This document shows positions 8,125 through 16,741 of a DNA stretch of 64,000 bases, piece after piece. Origin of the DNA: Runella zeae DSM 19591 (lineage in GTDB: Bacteria > Bacteroidota > Bacteroidia > Cytophagales > Spirosomataceae). The position numbers and the translations under genes are program-made. The DNA is taken from contig NZ_AUIF01000047.1 in NCBI RefSeq assembly GCF_000423565.1, positions 1 through 64,000 on the forward strand, written 5' to 3'. Every line of letters starts with the position of its first letter. Position 1 is the first letter of the stretch. The notes under the pieces are model-generated. The model was not told the origin of the DNA and did not search any database. It was given only the letters and a program-made list of their open reading frames with translations.

Positions 8125-9411
8125 ATGGCTCGTAACGAACAAAACATCATTCAAAACCTAGACTGGCTGACGGTATTGATATACGCCGCTTGTGTCACTA
8201 TGGGTCTTTTTAATGTATACGCATCAGTATATAATCCCGAAGAGCAGACCAAGCTCTTTGATATTTCAAACAACGCAGGCCGCCAATTTATGTTTATCGG
8301 CACTTCTGCGCTTATTATCATTGCTATTTTAGTGATTGACCACAAATTTTGGGAGGTTTTTGCGCCTTTTATCTATGGTGCTTGTATTTTGTTGCTTTTG
8401 GTAGTGTTGGTAGTAGCTACCGATATCAAAGGCTCTAAATCATGGATTAAATTTGGTTCATTTTCTTTGCAACCAGCCGAATTTGCCAAAACAGGTACCG
8501 CCCTTCTCCTCTCACGCTATATCACTCAGCCCAACATCAATCTTAGTCGTTGGAAAGATATGGCTTGGGCGGCTGGACTCATCATTCTGCCCATGATTCT
8601 TATCATTGCTTCCAAAGAAGTAGGTTGTGCATTGGTATTTGTATCTTTTCTGATTGTGCTTTATCGCGAAGGTATTCCGGGCATTTACCCTGCCATTGTG
8701 GTTATTTCTATTGTATTATTTATCCTCTCGCTGTTTTTTTCTCCACTCTATATTTCTTTAGGATTAAGTGTAATTGGCGTATTGGTATTTTACTTTGTCA
8801 TTCCTCGCTATGATCGAAACCGCAAAACTGCCATTAACTTGGTTGTGATTTTTGGGGCGATGATGCTCTTTACAACTAGTGTAGAGTTTTTGGTTAACAA
8901 TGTCCTCCAAACTCACCATCGCAATCGTATCAAAGTGCTTGTAGACCCTAAAATTGACCCTACGGGAATTGGGTGGAACGTAACCCAATCAAAAATCGCG
9001 ATTGGTTCGGGACGTCTATGGGGAAAGGGTTTTTTGGATGGCACACAGACCAAATTCAACTTTGTACCCGAGCAGCACTCTGATTTTATTTTTTGTACAA
9101 TTGGTGAAGAGCACGGTTTCATTGGTAGTGCGGCAGTTGTACTGCTGATTTTAGGAATGATGTGTCGAATTGTGTTTCTAGCCGAACGACAGCGAACGCG
9201 CTTTGCCCGCGCCTACGGGTATTGTGTGGCGGGCATTTTATTTTTTCACTTCTTAGTCAATGTCGGCATGACCATCGGCCTGATGGTAGTGATCGGGATT
9301 CCTTTGCCTTTTTTTAGCTATGGAGGCTCCTCTATGTGGTCTTTTACGATTTTGCTGTTCATTTTCTTAAAATTAGACGCTCAGCGGCCTTTTACCCTTT
9401 CGCGAACTTAG
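8125..9411 (+). CDS. rodA: rod shape-determining SEDS glycosyltransferase RodA
   Basis: A 428-residue multi-spanning membrane protein of the SEDS family, which polymerises lipid II and partners PBP2. Visible signatures are KGSKSWI, LQPAEFAK, the large periplasmic loop with GKGFLDGTQ and PEQHSDFIF, and the C-terminal PLPFFSYGGSS. The usual QPDLG motif reads SKEVG here, and Bacteroidota homologues commonly vary at that point. I use the ATG at 8125; an upstream TTG would add 15 residues. Confidence 0.95.
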   Translation: MARNEQNIIQNLDWLTVLIYAACVTMGLFNVYASVYNPEEQTKLFDISNNAGRQFMFIGTSALIIIAILVIDHKFWEVFAPFIYGACILLLLVVLVVATDIKGSKSWIKFGSFSLQPAEFAKTGTALLLSRYITQPNINLSRWKDMAWAAGLIILPMILIIASKEVGCALVFVSFLIVLYREGIPGIYPAIVVISIVLFILSLFFSPLYISLGLSVIGVLVFYFVIPRYDRNRKTAINLVVIFGAMMLFTTSVEFLVNNVLQTHHRNRIKVLVDPKIDPTGIGWNVTQSKIAIGSGRLWGKGFLDGTQTKFNFVPEQHSDFIFCTIGEEHGFIGSAAVVLLILGMMCRIVFLAERQRTRFARAYGYCVAGILFFHFLVNVGMTIGLMVVIGIPLPFFSYGGSSMWSFTILLFIFLKLDAQRPFTLSRT

Positions 9412-9518
9412 ACGCATTGGCATAAACGATATTGAGCCTTTTTATAAGTTATATCAAAAAAACAATAAGTAGGAATTTAGCATTACCTTGCACTTAAAAT
9501 TTGTCGCTAAGGAATGTT

Positions 9519-10541
9519 ATGGCTTTCATTTCCAACAAAAAAATTCCGTTTAAAATCAATGCCAATCTGCGTGGCTATCTAGAAAACTACAATCGCGAAG
9601 TCTCGCTTCCGATTGACTATAGCAACTTGCTTCGCTATGACAACGCCATTCCGCTTTATGACAAAAACGGAAATGATACCCTATGGGAAACAGTCTTTTA
9701 TCCTCCTAGCGAAATAGAAGAGGTATATCATGCCCTCAAAACGATTTATGCCGATCTCAAAGCGGACGGTGATTTGTCGGTCATGAAGCACTTGTATGTT
9801 GATAGAGTCGATTTGTGCTCCTACGGCAATTCCAAGCCTTTTCGGGTCAGGATTGTCAATAAAGTCAACGACAATTTCGATTATTTCTACATCAAAAATG
9901 CCGATGCTTCGCGCATCTATGGGCTTGAGTTAGAGCATATATTATCACCCAATCGCATCAGCTACCTTACTAGCGATGATACTCTTGTCGAAGAGCATAT
10001 TGCGGGAGTGCCGGGAGATATGTTCATCAAAAATTACTTACACCAACCCAACCTCAACATCATTCGCTTTTGTAAGGAATTTGTCAAATTCAACGAACGC
10101 TGCTTTGTGAGACTACTAGGCGATATGCACTCTAGCAATTTTGTAGTGGATATTACGCCTGACTTTGAAGAAATTTACTACCGTATTCGCTCGATTGATT
10201 TCGACCAACAGTCTTACGAGGGCAAAAAAGCGGTGTATTTGCCTCAATATTTTAAACAAAACAATGCAATTATAGAACTCGGTATCAAGTACTTGACTTT
10301 CGAAAGTGTGGTACAATACCAAAAAGAAGAACGCTCCCTCATCGCAGGGCGTATCAGAGTAGAGGGCAAACGTGTACAAGACCTGATGAAAATAATGGTA
10401 GAAGATCCTATTTCTCCCCCGCGCAATGTTGAACAACTTAAACAAGAACTTGCTCAACATTACAAAAACAACAATTTCTTAAAATGCCGCAGCATGGGCG
10501 AAGTCGTAATGAAAAGCCTTGAATTGGTCTCTCTTCATTAA
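9519..10541 (+). CDS. uncharacterised protein with kinase-like active-site motifs
   Basis: I do not recognise a named family for this 340-residue protein. The segment GDMHSSNF at residues 201-208 matches the catalytic loop of aminoglycoside/choline-kinase-like folds (G-D-x-H-x-x-N). It is followed about 20 residues on by IDFD at 226-229, resembling the Mg-binding DFG/DFD strand. K126 in YFYIKNAD and E137/E139 could serve as the ATP-anchoring Lys-Glu pair. No signal peptide or membrane span is seen. It follows rodA by 107 bases with its own weak TACCTTG box at 9484-9490, so it may be a separate unit. A small-molecule or protein kinase role is inference. Confidence 0.6.
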   Translation: MAFISNKKIPFKINANLRGYLENYNREVSLPIDYSNLLRYDNAIPLYDKNGNDTLWETVFYPPSEIEEVYHALKTIYADLKADGDLSVMKHLYVDRVDLCSYGNSKPFRVRIVNKVNDNFDYFYIKNADASRIYGLELEHILSPNRISYLTSDDTLVEEHIAGVPGDMFIKNYLHQPNLNIIRFCKEFVKFNERCFVRLLGDMHSSNFVVDITPDFEEIYYRIRSIDFDQQSYEGKKAVYLPQYFKQNNAIIELGIKYLTFESVVQYQKEERSLIAGRIRVEGKRVQDLMKIMVEDPISPPRNVEQLKQELAQHYKNNNFLKCRSMGEVVMKSLELVSLH

Positions 10542-10793
10542 AACTGCCTCATCTACCCTCTAACAGCATTTAGTGCTACGTCTTCGTCTATTGATAAGCG
10601 TACTATTAAATTTATGCAATTTATTGTTTTAGACGGAGATTGTCTCGTAGCGTGAAACAAACGAAGTTGTGTTATAAATTACAACTATACCCTTTATTAT
10701 CATTAAGTTATAACTCCAAAATATACTCTCACAAATCAGAGTCATAAGAGACTAATTTTATTCGTGCTTCATTATACTTTTGGGGGTGTTATT

Positions 10794-10829
10794 AGGAAAA
10801 AAATGCTTGGACAAAAGCAAGTTTTTCCT
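10794..10829. promoter_or_regulatory. strong hairpin in the leader of the LytTR gene
   Basis: The 10542-10904 gap carries no gene. AGGAAAAAAATGCTT at 10794-10808 pairs with AAGCAAGTTTTTCCT at 10815-10829 (two mismatches, six-base loop). It lies 12 bases after a TACTTTTG box at 10775-10782, so it could sit near the 5' end of the transcript. A second dyad, AGTTGT/ACAACT, is at 10665-10686. The role may be attenuation or protein binding; this is not demonstrated. Confidence 0.4.
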
Positions 10830-10904
10830 AAATTTCTATTGACTATTTGGCAAATAAATTGGCTAATTGGAATAACTTTACAACTACCCTAACCCCCTAC
10901 AAAA

Positions 10905-11609
10905 ATGAGAAAACAGATTAAATATCTAGTGGTAGGCAGCCACGAGCTGAGTGAGCAAATTACCAGCTTTATAGATGAACTACCTTTTTTTTCGATTGCC
11001 ATTAATTGTCTGACATTCAAAGAAATGACGAAGCTTCTCAAGATACACGCTGTGGATGTGGTGCTATTGGACGCTTCTCTTCCTCACTTTACTGAATTGG
11101 GTATCCTTTCTAATATGGCAACAATTATCGTCATTTCTGATAGTGACAAAGATGCCTTAAAAGCATTTGAAATAGGTGCTACCGATTACCTAATCAAACC
11201 ATTGAACATACCACACTTTTCGAAGGCTTTTTTCAGAGCCATCAAAGCTAATGTTACTCAGCACAGTATTGTATTCCCCTCTGAAATTTTGGTTAAGTCT
11301 GGGCGGCGAATGGAAATAGTACATTTTGACACTATTCAATACATAGAAGCTTATGGAATGTATTCCAAAATATTTCAGGGCAATGGAAAGGTCCTCATTG
11401 CCAATTCCATGTTAATATACCTAGAACAACAACTCCCCAATAAATTATTTTTACGTATTCATCGCTCTTTTGTAGTCAACATTCAAAAAATCACGGGTTT
11501 TGACAAGCGAAAAGTCTATTTAGAAAACAAGGAAATTGAATTGGGCGGAGTATATAAGGCCAAATTCAATTCCTTGTTTAGTTTCTTGGATAATACGCTA
11601 CCCAACTAA
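10905..11609 (+). CDS. LytTR-family response regulator, degenerate receiver
   Basis: A 234-residue regulator with a receiver domain (about 1-118) and a LytTR DNA-binding domain (about 125-230, with the FLRIHRSFVVNI signature). The phosphoacceptor Asp is D56 in VVLLDASLP and the switch Lys is present in YLIKPLN. The acidic pair normally found at the end of the first strand is replaced by VVGSHE, so Mg binding and phosphorylation may be impaired. No histidine kinase gene is adjacent. It probably binds DNA direct repeats, but no target is identified. Confidence 0.88.
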   Translation: MRKQIKYLVVGSHELSEQITSFIDELPFFSIAINCLTFKEMTKLLKIHAVDVVLLDASLPHFTELGILSNMATIIVISDSDKDALKAFEIGATDYLIKPLNIPHFSKAFFRAIKANVTQHSIVFPSEILVKSGRRMEIVHFDTIQYIEAYGMYSKIFQGNGKVLIANSMLIYLEQQLPNKLFLRIHRSFVVNIQKITGFDKRKVYLENKEIELGGVYKAKFNSLFSFLDNTLPN

Positions 11610-11620
11610 AATACGCCACA

Positions 11621-12367
11621 TTATTTTGAGCCAAATACTTTTTGTAGTATGTCGTTGACCCGCGCCACGGGGTCTTTACGGATTTTGCGTTCTTCTTGAG
11701 CTACCAACACAAATAACCCGTCAATCGCTTTTTGCGTGGCATACTGCTTAAGGTCAGGATTTACCTTTTGTACCAAAGGAATTTTATTGTAAGTGTTGAC
11801 CAAATCAGCGTAGTATTTGGTAGCGTTGTTGAGCTTAAGTGTACTATCCACTACTGGATAAAACTGCTTATACAACTCCTCGTTGGTGGTACGTTGCAAA
11901 TAGCCCGTTGCCGCCGTAGAATCTCCCTTCAAAATACCCAACGCATCTTGAATCGTCATAGAGGTGATGGCTTTCACAAAAATAGGTTTTGATTTTTTGG
12001 CGGCATCTTCGGCAGCACGGTTGAGCGAAAGCACGAACCTATCCACCTCTTTGCCAAGTCCCATTTGACGGAGTCTAGCTTCTACGCGCTGTACATCGGG
12101 CGGAAATGCGATTTTAATCAGCGAATTTTTAAAATAGCCATCCACCGCCGAAGCTTTGGCGGAGCCATTGGAAATACCCACCTGCAAGGCTTCTTTGAGT
12201 CCTTTTATGATATCATCATTAGTAAGGCCATCGGCGGTGTTTTGCCCCGTAAGTACTTGTCCTGCTTTGTTTAGCAATCCTCCAAGACCGCCCGACTTAT
12301 TGTCTTGGGCAAAAACTTGTAGAGAAATCAGCGTAATAAGACCTGTAAAAAGTGCAGATTTTTTCAT
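11621..12367 (-). CDS. DUF4197 domain-containing secreted protein
   Basis: A 248-residue exported protein. A signal peptide (MKKSALFTGLITLISLQVFAQ) supports the ATG at 12367; reading further upstream gives an unlikely extension. The mature part matches DUF4197: GLTNDDIIKGLKEAL, NGSAKASAVDGYF, then a helical body ending with DPVARVNDILQKVFG. The function is unknown; members are periplasmic or surface-exposed. It converges on the LytTR gene with only 11 bases between stops and is divergent from cinA. Confidence 0.85.
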   Translation of the reverse strand: MKKSALFTGLITLISLQVFAQDNKSGGLGGLLNKAGQVLTGQNTADGLTNDDIIKGLKEALQVGISNGSAKASAVDGYFKNSLIKIAFPPDVQRVEARLRQMGLGKEVDRFVLSLNRAAEDAAKKSKPIFVKAITSMTIQDALGILKGDSTAATGYLQRTTNEELYKQFYPVVDSTLKLNNATKYYADLVNTYNKIPLVQKVNPDLKQYATQKAIDGLFVLVAQEERKIRKDPVARVNDILQKVFGSK

Positions 12368-12429
12368 GATATGTAACATTTGATTTAAGTGGGTGTGTAA
12401 ATAAGACAACTAATTTGTAAAGAAGTCAC

Positions 12430-12437
12430 AAACATAT
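12430..12437 (-). promoter_or_regulatory. candidate -7 box of the DUF4197 gene
   Basis: The minus strand reads TATGTTTG, matching TAnnTTTG, 63 bases upstream of the ATG. No good -33 element is seen at the right distance. Confidence 0.35.
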
Positions 12438-12492
12438 TACTAAGAAAATAGATTGTAGAAGAACAACGTTCATACCAAAACAGAATTTTGTC

Positions 12493-12500
12493 TAACTTTG
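12493..12500 (+). promoter_or_regulatory. candidate -7 box of cinA
   Basis: TAACTTTG matches TAnnTTTG exactly and ends 17 bases before the ATG at 12518. It also argues against a TTG start at 12488, which would lie inside the promoter. The -33 region is weak. Confidence 0.45.
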
Positions 12501-12517
12501 AAAAAAATTTATTAACT

Positions 12518-13762
12518 ATGGTCAAAGCGGAAGTAATTACGATAGGAGACGAAATATTGTTTGGACAAATCACCGATACAAATACGCAATGGATAAGTAC
12601 AGAACTCACCAATATTGGCATCCGAACCATCCGCAAATCTTCTGTGGGCGACAATGAAGATAGTATTTTGGAAATCCTGGCCGAAGCTGAAAAAAGAGCA
12701 GATGTCATCTTAATCACAGGCGGACTTGGCCCCACCAAAGACGATATTACCAAAACTACTCTTTGCAAATATTTTGATACTGAGCTATATATCAATGAAG
12801 AAGCGTTGGCATTGGTGACCTCATTTTTTGTAAAGAGAGGTCGCCCCATGACTGAGCTCAATCGTCAACAAGCCGCTCTCCCTAAAAACAGTACATACAT
12901 TCCCAATCATTGGGGTACTGCTCCGGGGATGTGGTTTGAACGCAATGGCAAAGTCTTTGTTTCGATGCCAGGCGTGCCTTTTGAGATGAAAAGCCTGATG
13001 ACCCATGCCATTTTGCCAAAATTACAGTCGTTTTTTAAAACAGCGGTCATTCATCACAAAATGCTACGTACCATTGGTATTGGGGAGTCTTTCTTAGCCG
13101 AGCGCATCGAAGCTTGGGAAGATGCCCTACCCTCTCATATCAAACTTGCCTATTTGCCTAGTTTTGGGCAAGTACGCTTACGCCTTACAGCTACTGGCAC
13201 TGACCTCGCCCAGCTCCAAAAAGACACGCAAGCCGAAGTGGACAAAGTAATGCCTCTCATCGCCAATTTTGTGTATGGATATGATGACGACGAAATCGAA
13301 ACCGTGGTGGGTAAATTACTCAAAGAACGCGGCCAAACCCTAGCTACTGCCGAAAGCTGTACGGGTGGCTACGTATCTCATCTCATCACCAAAATACCCG
13401 GCTCTTCTCAGTATTTTATGGGAGGAGTAGTAAGTTATAGCAACGACGTCAAGATGCAACAACTAGGTGTAAGTCCCGATACATTAGCCACTGATGGTGC
13501 TGTAAGCGAGCAGACAGTCATACAAATGGCAGAAAGAGTGCGTCAGCGTCTCCAAACTACCTATGGTATTTCGGCAAGTGGTATCGCCGGCCCTGACGGG
13601 GGTAGCGACCAAAAACCCGTAGGTACTATTTGGATTGCGGTGGCGGGTCCTGACAATACCGTAACCCAAAAACTCCAGTTAGGAAAATTTCGCGAACAAA
13701 ACATTCAATTTACCAGCGTTTATTTATTGAATTTATTACGTAAACAAATGTTGGGTATATAG
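12518..13762 (+). CDS. cinA: CinA: competence/damage-inducible protein, NMN deamidase-like
   Basis: A 414-residue two-domain protein. The N-terminal MoCF-type domain (about 1-170) shows ITIGDEIL, TGGLGPTKDD and SMPGVPFEM. The C-terminal CinA domain (about 250-414) shows AESCTGGYVSHLIT, VVSYSND and SGIAGPDGG, the NMN amidohydrolase region with its catalytic Ser/Thr. CinA proteins recycle pyridine nucleotides and hydrolyse ADP-ribose; the historic competence link is unproven here. The E2 gene follows 30 bases after the stop, probably in one transcript. Confidence 0.95.
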   Translation: MVKAEVITIGDEILFGQITDTNTQWISTELTNIGIRTIRKSSVGDNEDSILEILAEAEKRADVILITGGLGPTKDDITKTTLCKYFDTELYINEEALALVTSFFVKRGRPMTELNRQQAALPKNSTYIPNHWGTAPGMWFERNGKVFVSMPGVPFEMKSLMTHAILPKLQSFFKTAVIHHKMLRTIGIGESFLAERIEAWEDALPSHIKLAYLPSFGQVRLRLTATGTDLAQLQKDTQAEVDKVMPLIANFVYGYDDDEIETVVGKLLKERGQTLATAESCTGGYVSHLITKIPGSSQYFMGGVVSYSNDVKMQQLGVSPDTLATDGAVSEQTVIQMAERVRQRLQTTYGISASGIAGPDGGSDQKPVGTIWIAVAGPDNTVTQKLQLGKFREQNIQFTSVYLLNLLRKQMLGI

Positions 13763-13792
13763 AGTAGTTTAATAATTTTTAATCAAATACCA

Positions 13793-15103
13793 ATGGCAAT
13801 AGCAGAAATGGTGATGCCTCGCATGGGTGAGAGCATCATGGAGTGTACCGTCATCAATATCCTAAAACAAGTAGGTGATTCGGTATCAGCCGATGATTCG
13901 GTATTGGAAGTAGCCACCGACAAAGTAGACACCGAAGTACCTTCCCCTTTTAGTGGCGTGATCACCGAAATTCTTGTCAAAGAGGGAGATGTAGTTCCTA
14001 TTGGTCAGACTGTAATCAAAATTGAAACCTCATCCCTTTCCTCCATAGCATCTCCTTCTGATACCCCCGAGCCTACAAACGGCGAGGAAGAAGTAACCGA
14101 ACTAGAGCGTCAGTTTCATGAAGTTTCGAGCGCACTTACCTCCAGTTTTTCTGAATCAGGAGCCAAGGCTACAGGGCGATTTTATTCTCCTTTGGTACTG
14201 AACATCGCCAAAACTGAAGGGCTTTCTGCCCAAGAACTCGACCAAATCGAAGGAACAGGCGCCGAAAATAGGGTTACCAAAAAAGATATTCTCGGCTATT
14301 TGGAACAGAAACAACAAACCCCTTCTGCTCCCACCCAACAGCCTACCGCGCCCTCGCCAACGGTAACTCCTGTCAAAACGACCGACTCAAATGCGGTGGA
14401 AGTCATACCTATGGACCGCATGCGCCGACTCATCGCCGAGCGGATGATCGAATCCAAACGTATTTCGCCCCATGTGTCGTCGTTTGTGGAAACCGATATG
14501 ACCAACATCGTTTTGTGGCGCAATCAAATCAAAGACGATTTCAAACGACAAACAGGTGAAGGAATCACTTTTACGCCACTGCTTATTGAAGCATTAGTGA
14601 AAGCAATCAAAGATTTTCCGCTTATTAATATTTCGGTAGAAGGCGACAACATCCTTAAGAAAAGGGACATCAATATTGGTATGGCGGTGGCATTGCCAAG
14701 TGGGAATCTAATTGTACCTGTAATCCACAATGCCGACCAGTACAGTTTGATTGGTTTAACCAAAAAGGTAAATGACCTTGCCAATCGAGCTCGCCAAAAC
14801 AAGCTCACTGCCGACGATCTAGCCGGTGGTACCTACACTGTTTCCAACATCGGAACTTTTGGCAACATCATGGGGACTCCTATCATTCTCCAACCGCAAG
14901 TAGCCATTATGGCTTTTGGGGCTATCCAAAAGCGCCCCGTGGTGATCGAAACGCCACAAGGTGACGTAATTGGTATCAGAAGCATGATGTATATCTCTCA
15001 CTCTTATGATCATAGAGTGGTAGATGGAGCTTTGGGAGGGATGTTTGTGAAGCGGGTCAGTGAGTACTTAGAAGGCTTTGATCCACAAAGAAAAATATTC
15101 TAA
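13793..15103 (+). CDS. dihydrolipoamide acyltransferase (E2) of a 2-oxo acid dehydrogenase complex
   Basis: A 436-residue E2 subunit. The N-terminal lipoyl domain carries the lipoylation Lys at K44 in TDKVDTEV. A peripheral-subunit-binding domain lies near 135-170 (SPLVLNIAKTEGL, GTGAENRVTKKDI), with acidic and proline-rich linkers on both sides. The C-terminal catalytic domain ends with the active-site block YDHRVVDGALGG. It transfers acyl groups to CoA. The sequence is closest to branched-chain or pyruvate-type E2 enzymes; the E1 and E3 genes are not in the window, so the substrate cannot be fixed. Confidence 0.93.
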   Translation: MAIAEMVMPRMGESIMECTVINILKQVGDSVSADDSVLEVATDKVDTEVPSPFSGVITEILVKEGDVVPIGQTVIKIETSSLSSIASPSDTPEPTNGEEEVTELERQFHEVSSALTSSFSESGAKATGRFYSPLVLNIAKTEGLSAQELDQIEGTGAENRVTKKDILGYLEQKQQTPSAPTQQPTAPSPTVTPVKTTDSNAVEVIPMDRMRRLIAERMIESKRISPHVSSFVETDMTNIVLWRNQIKDDFKRQTGEGITFTPLLIEALVKAIKDFPLINISVEGDNILKKRDINIGMAVALPSGNLIVPVIHNADQYSLIGLTKKVNDLANRARQNKLTADDLAGGTYTVSNIGTFGNIMGTPIILQPQVAIMAFGAIQKRPVVIETPQGDVIGIRSMMYISHSYDHRVVDGALGGMFVKRVSEYLEGFDPQRKIF

Positions 15104-15115
15104 AAGCCCATTTTC

Positions 15116-15151
15116 ATCCCCAACTTCACAGATAAGTTGGGGATTTTTTTT
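15116..15151 (+). terminator. intrinsic terminator after the E2 gene
   Basis: ATCCCCAACTT at 15116-15126 pairs perfectly with AAGTTGGGGAT at 15134-15144 across a seven-base loop and is followed by a run of T to 15151. Confidence 0.9.
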
Positions 15152-15245
15152 CCTAAAACGGTAGGGTACGATTCTTTTAGCGATTCAAGAAAGAGCTTAT
15201 TTTATCACTTGCTAAGGCTATTGCTTAGCTTAACTTTCTTTCGCT

Positions 15246-16094
15246 ATGCCCATGATACAAACAGCCCCCAATGTAAACCTCCACGTAGAAGATTGGGGCC
15301 ACGGCCAAACGGTCGTTTTTTTGCACGGATGGCCCTTAAGCCACCAAATGTTTGAATATCAAATCAATCAGCTTGGCAACGATTTTCGGTGTATTCTCAT
15401 CGACCGCCGTGGCTTTGGACAATCCGACAAGCCTTGGTCAGGCTATGATTACGATACTTTGGCTGATGACCTAGAAGCAGTTTTTGAAGCCCTCAACTTA
15501 GAAGATATTACTTTGGTAGGTTTTTCGATGGGAGGAGCCGAAGCCATTCGCTATATAAGTCGGCATGGAAGCCGCCGTATCGCCAAGTTGGTTTTGCTGG
15601 GAGCCGCTGCCCCTAAAATGTTAAAAACACCTGATTTTGAAGAAGGTATTGATAAAGAAGTATTCGACGAAATGATCGAAAACGCCATCCAAGATCGTGC
15701 TGCTTTTATGGAATCATTCGGTAAAGATTTTTTTGGAGTCAACCTTCTCAACACCCCTTTGAGTAGCCGATTGCTAGATTGGTTTCATGGTTTAGCTATG
15801 AAATCGTCACCCAGGGCCTTTGTGAACAGTATTCTCACTTTCAGTCAGGCCGACTTGCGCGCAGACCTCGCCAAAATCGATGTTCCTACGCTTATTATTC
15901 ATGGTACAGGCGACAAAACTGTTCCCTTTGAACTCACCGCCAAAGCCATGCACGCAGGCATAGTAGGCTCACAATTAATTGCTTACGAGGAGGCACCTCA
16001 TGGCTTTTTTTATACCGAATGGCCTCAACTCAACCGGCACCTAACTGAGTTTATCACCAGCTCAGTAGCCATACAAGAAAAAGTATTATCCTAA
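15246..16094 (+). CDS. alpha/beta hydrolase (chloroperoxidase/arylesterase-like)
   Basis: A 282-residue soluble hydrolase of the non-haem haloperoxidase group. FLHGWPLSHQMF is the oxyanion region, GFSMGGAEA carries the nucleophile Ser, HGTGDKTVPFE the acid, and APHGFFYTEW the His. The triad is complete. The native reaction is probably ester or lactone hydrolysis. The upstream gap has nested dyads (AAGAAAG/CTTTCTT at 15187-15240 enclosing GCTAAG/CTTAGC) and a TAACTTTC box, which could be its regulatory region. Confidence 0.88.
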   Translation: MPMIQTAPNVNLHVEDWGHGQTVVFLHGWPLSHQMFEYQINQLGNDFRCILIDRRGFGQSDKPWSGYDYDTLADDLEAVFEALNLEDITLVGFSMGGAEAIRYISRHGSRRIAKLVLLGAAAPKMLKTPDFEEGIDKEVFDEMIENAIQDRAAFMESFGKDFFGVNLLNTPLSSRLLDWFHGLAMKSSPRAFVNSILTFSQADLRADLAKIDVPTLIIHGTGDKTVPFELTAKAMHAGIVGSQLIAYEEAPHGFFYTEWPQLNRHLTEFITSSVAIQEKVLS

Positions 16095-16101
16095 AACCAC
16101 C

Positions 16102-16146
16102 GAGCGGGCTTATTATCGTGAATCACACCATAAAAAGCCCGCTCGC
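16102..16146. terminator. long-loop hairpin between convergent genes
   Basis: CGAGCGGGCTT at 16102-16112 and AAGCCCGCTCG at 16136-16146 are perfect arms with a 23-base loop, set between convergent stops. The flanking T runs are short, so terminator activity is likely but not certain. Confidence 0.55.
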
Positions 16147-16165
16147 TATATTTATCTAACTAATA

Positions 16166-16663
16166 CTACACTTTTTTAAATTTATAAGTAGTAACCACTT
16201 TAATATTGACCGAAGGGTCATCGGGGTCTGGCTCCATTATGGTCTGTGACATAGAAAAAGTATCACTATCTACCGTATAATCAAACTCCGTCACCTCATT
16301 ATCTTTGTCCGTAAACTTGAGTTTACTTCCTGAAACTTCCCATTTGGTAGTATCGCTAAGCCCTTCTATTTCTGTATCCTCAGTAACACAACTTGGAGGA
16401 TTGTTGGTAGAGAATATCCCATCTGATTGGAAAGTAAAAATCATATCTGAAAAACAAGTGCCAAAAAGCGCAAAAAAAGGCAGAATATCTTCTTCAGGCT
16501 CATTGTCTTCTTTTATTAATAGTGCGCTTAATTTCCAATTGCCCACCAATGGTCCGCCTGCCATGGGGTCGTCTTTTTTGCTACAAGAAAAAACAACTGC
16601 CATGAGAAGGCAAATCGCCGCTGACCGTAAAAAAGCCGGAGAAGGAAAAACTGTATTTACCAT
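16166..16663 (-). CDS. lipocalin-like lipoprotein
   Basis: A 165-residue protein with a lipoprotein signal ending FSC27SKKDD. After the anchor, GGPLVGNWKLSALL is the typical opening of lipocalin-like and DUF-type lipoproteins common in Bacteroidota. It continues with alternating strands (MIFTFQSDGIFSTN, TKWEVSGSKLKFT, VTTYKFKKV). It is probably anchored in the outer membrane or periplasm. The ligand is unknown. Its 3' end converges on the hydrolase. Confidence 0.75.
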   Translation of the reverse strand: MVNTVFPSPAFLRSAAICLLMAVVFSCSKKDDPMAGGPLVGNWKLSALLIKEDNEPEEDILPFFALFGTCFSDMIFTFQSDGIFSTNNPPSCVTEDTEIEGLSDTTKWEVSGSKLKFTDKDNEVTEFDYTVDSDTFSMSQTIMEPDPDDPSVNIKVVTTYKFKKV

Positions 16664-16741
16664 AAGAAAAGAGATAAAAGGTGTGAGAAAAATCTTTATT
16701 TAAAGTTAAAAAAAATTTCTATCAACCCCTACCCTAATTTA

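Noticed and set aside
12488-12517. TTG-initiated extension of CinA
   Set aside because: It overlaps the -7 promoter box, and the conserved N-terminus begins at the ATG at 12518.
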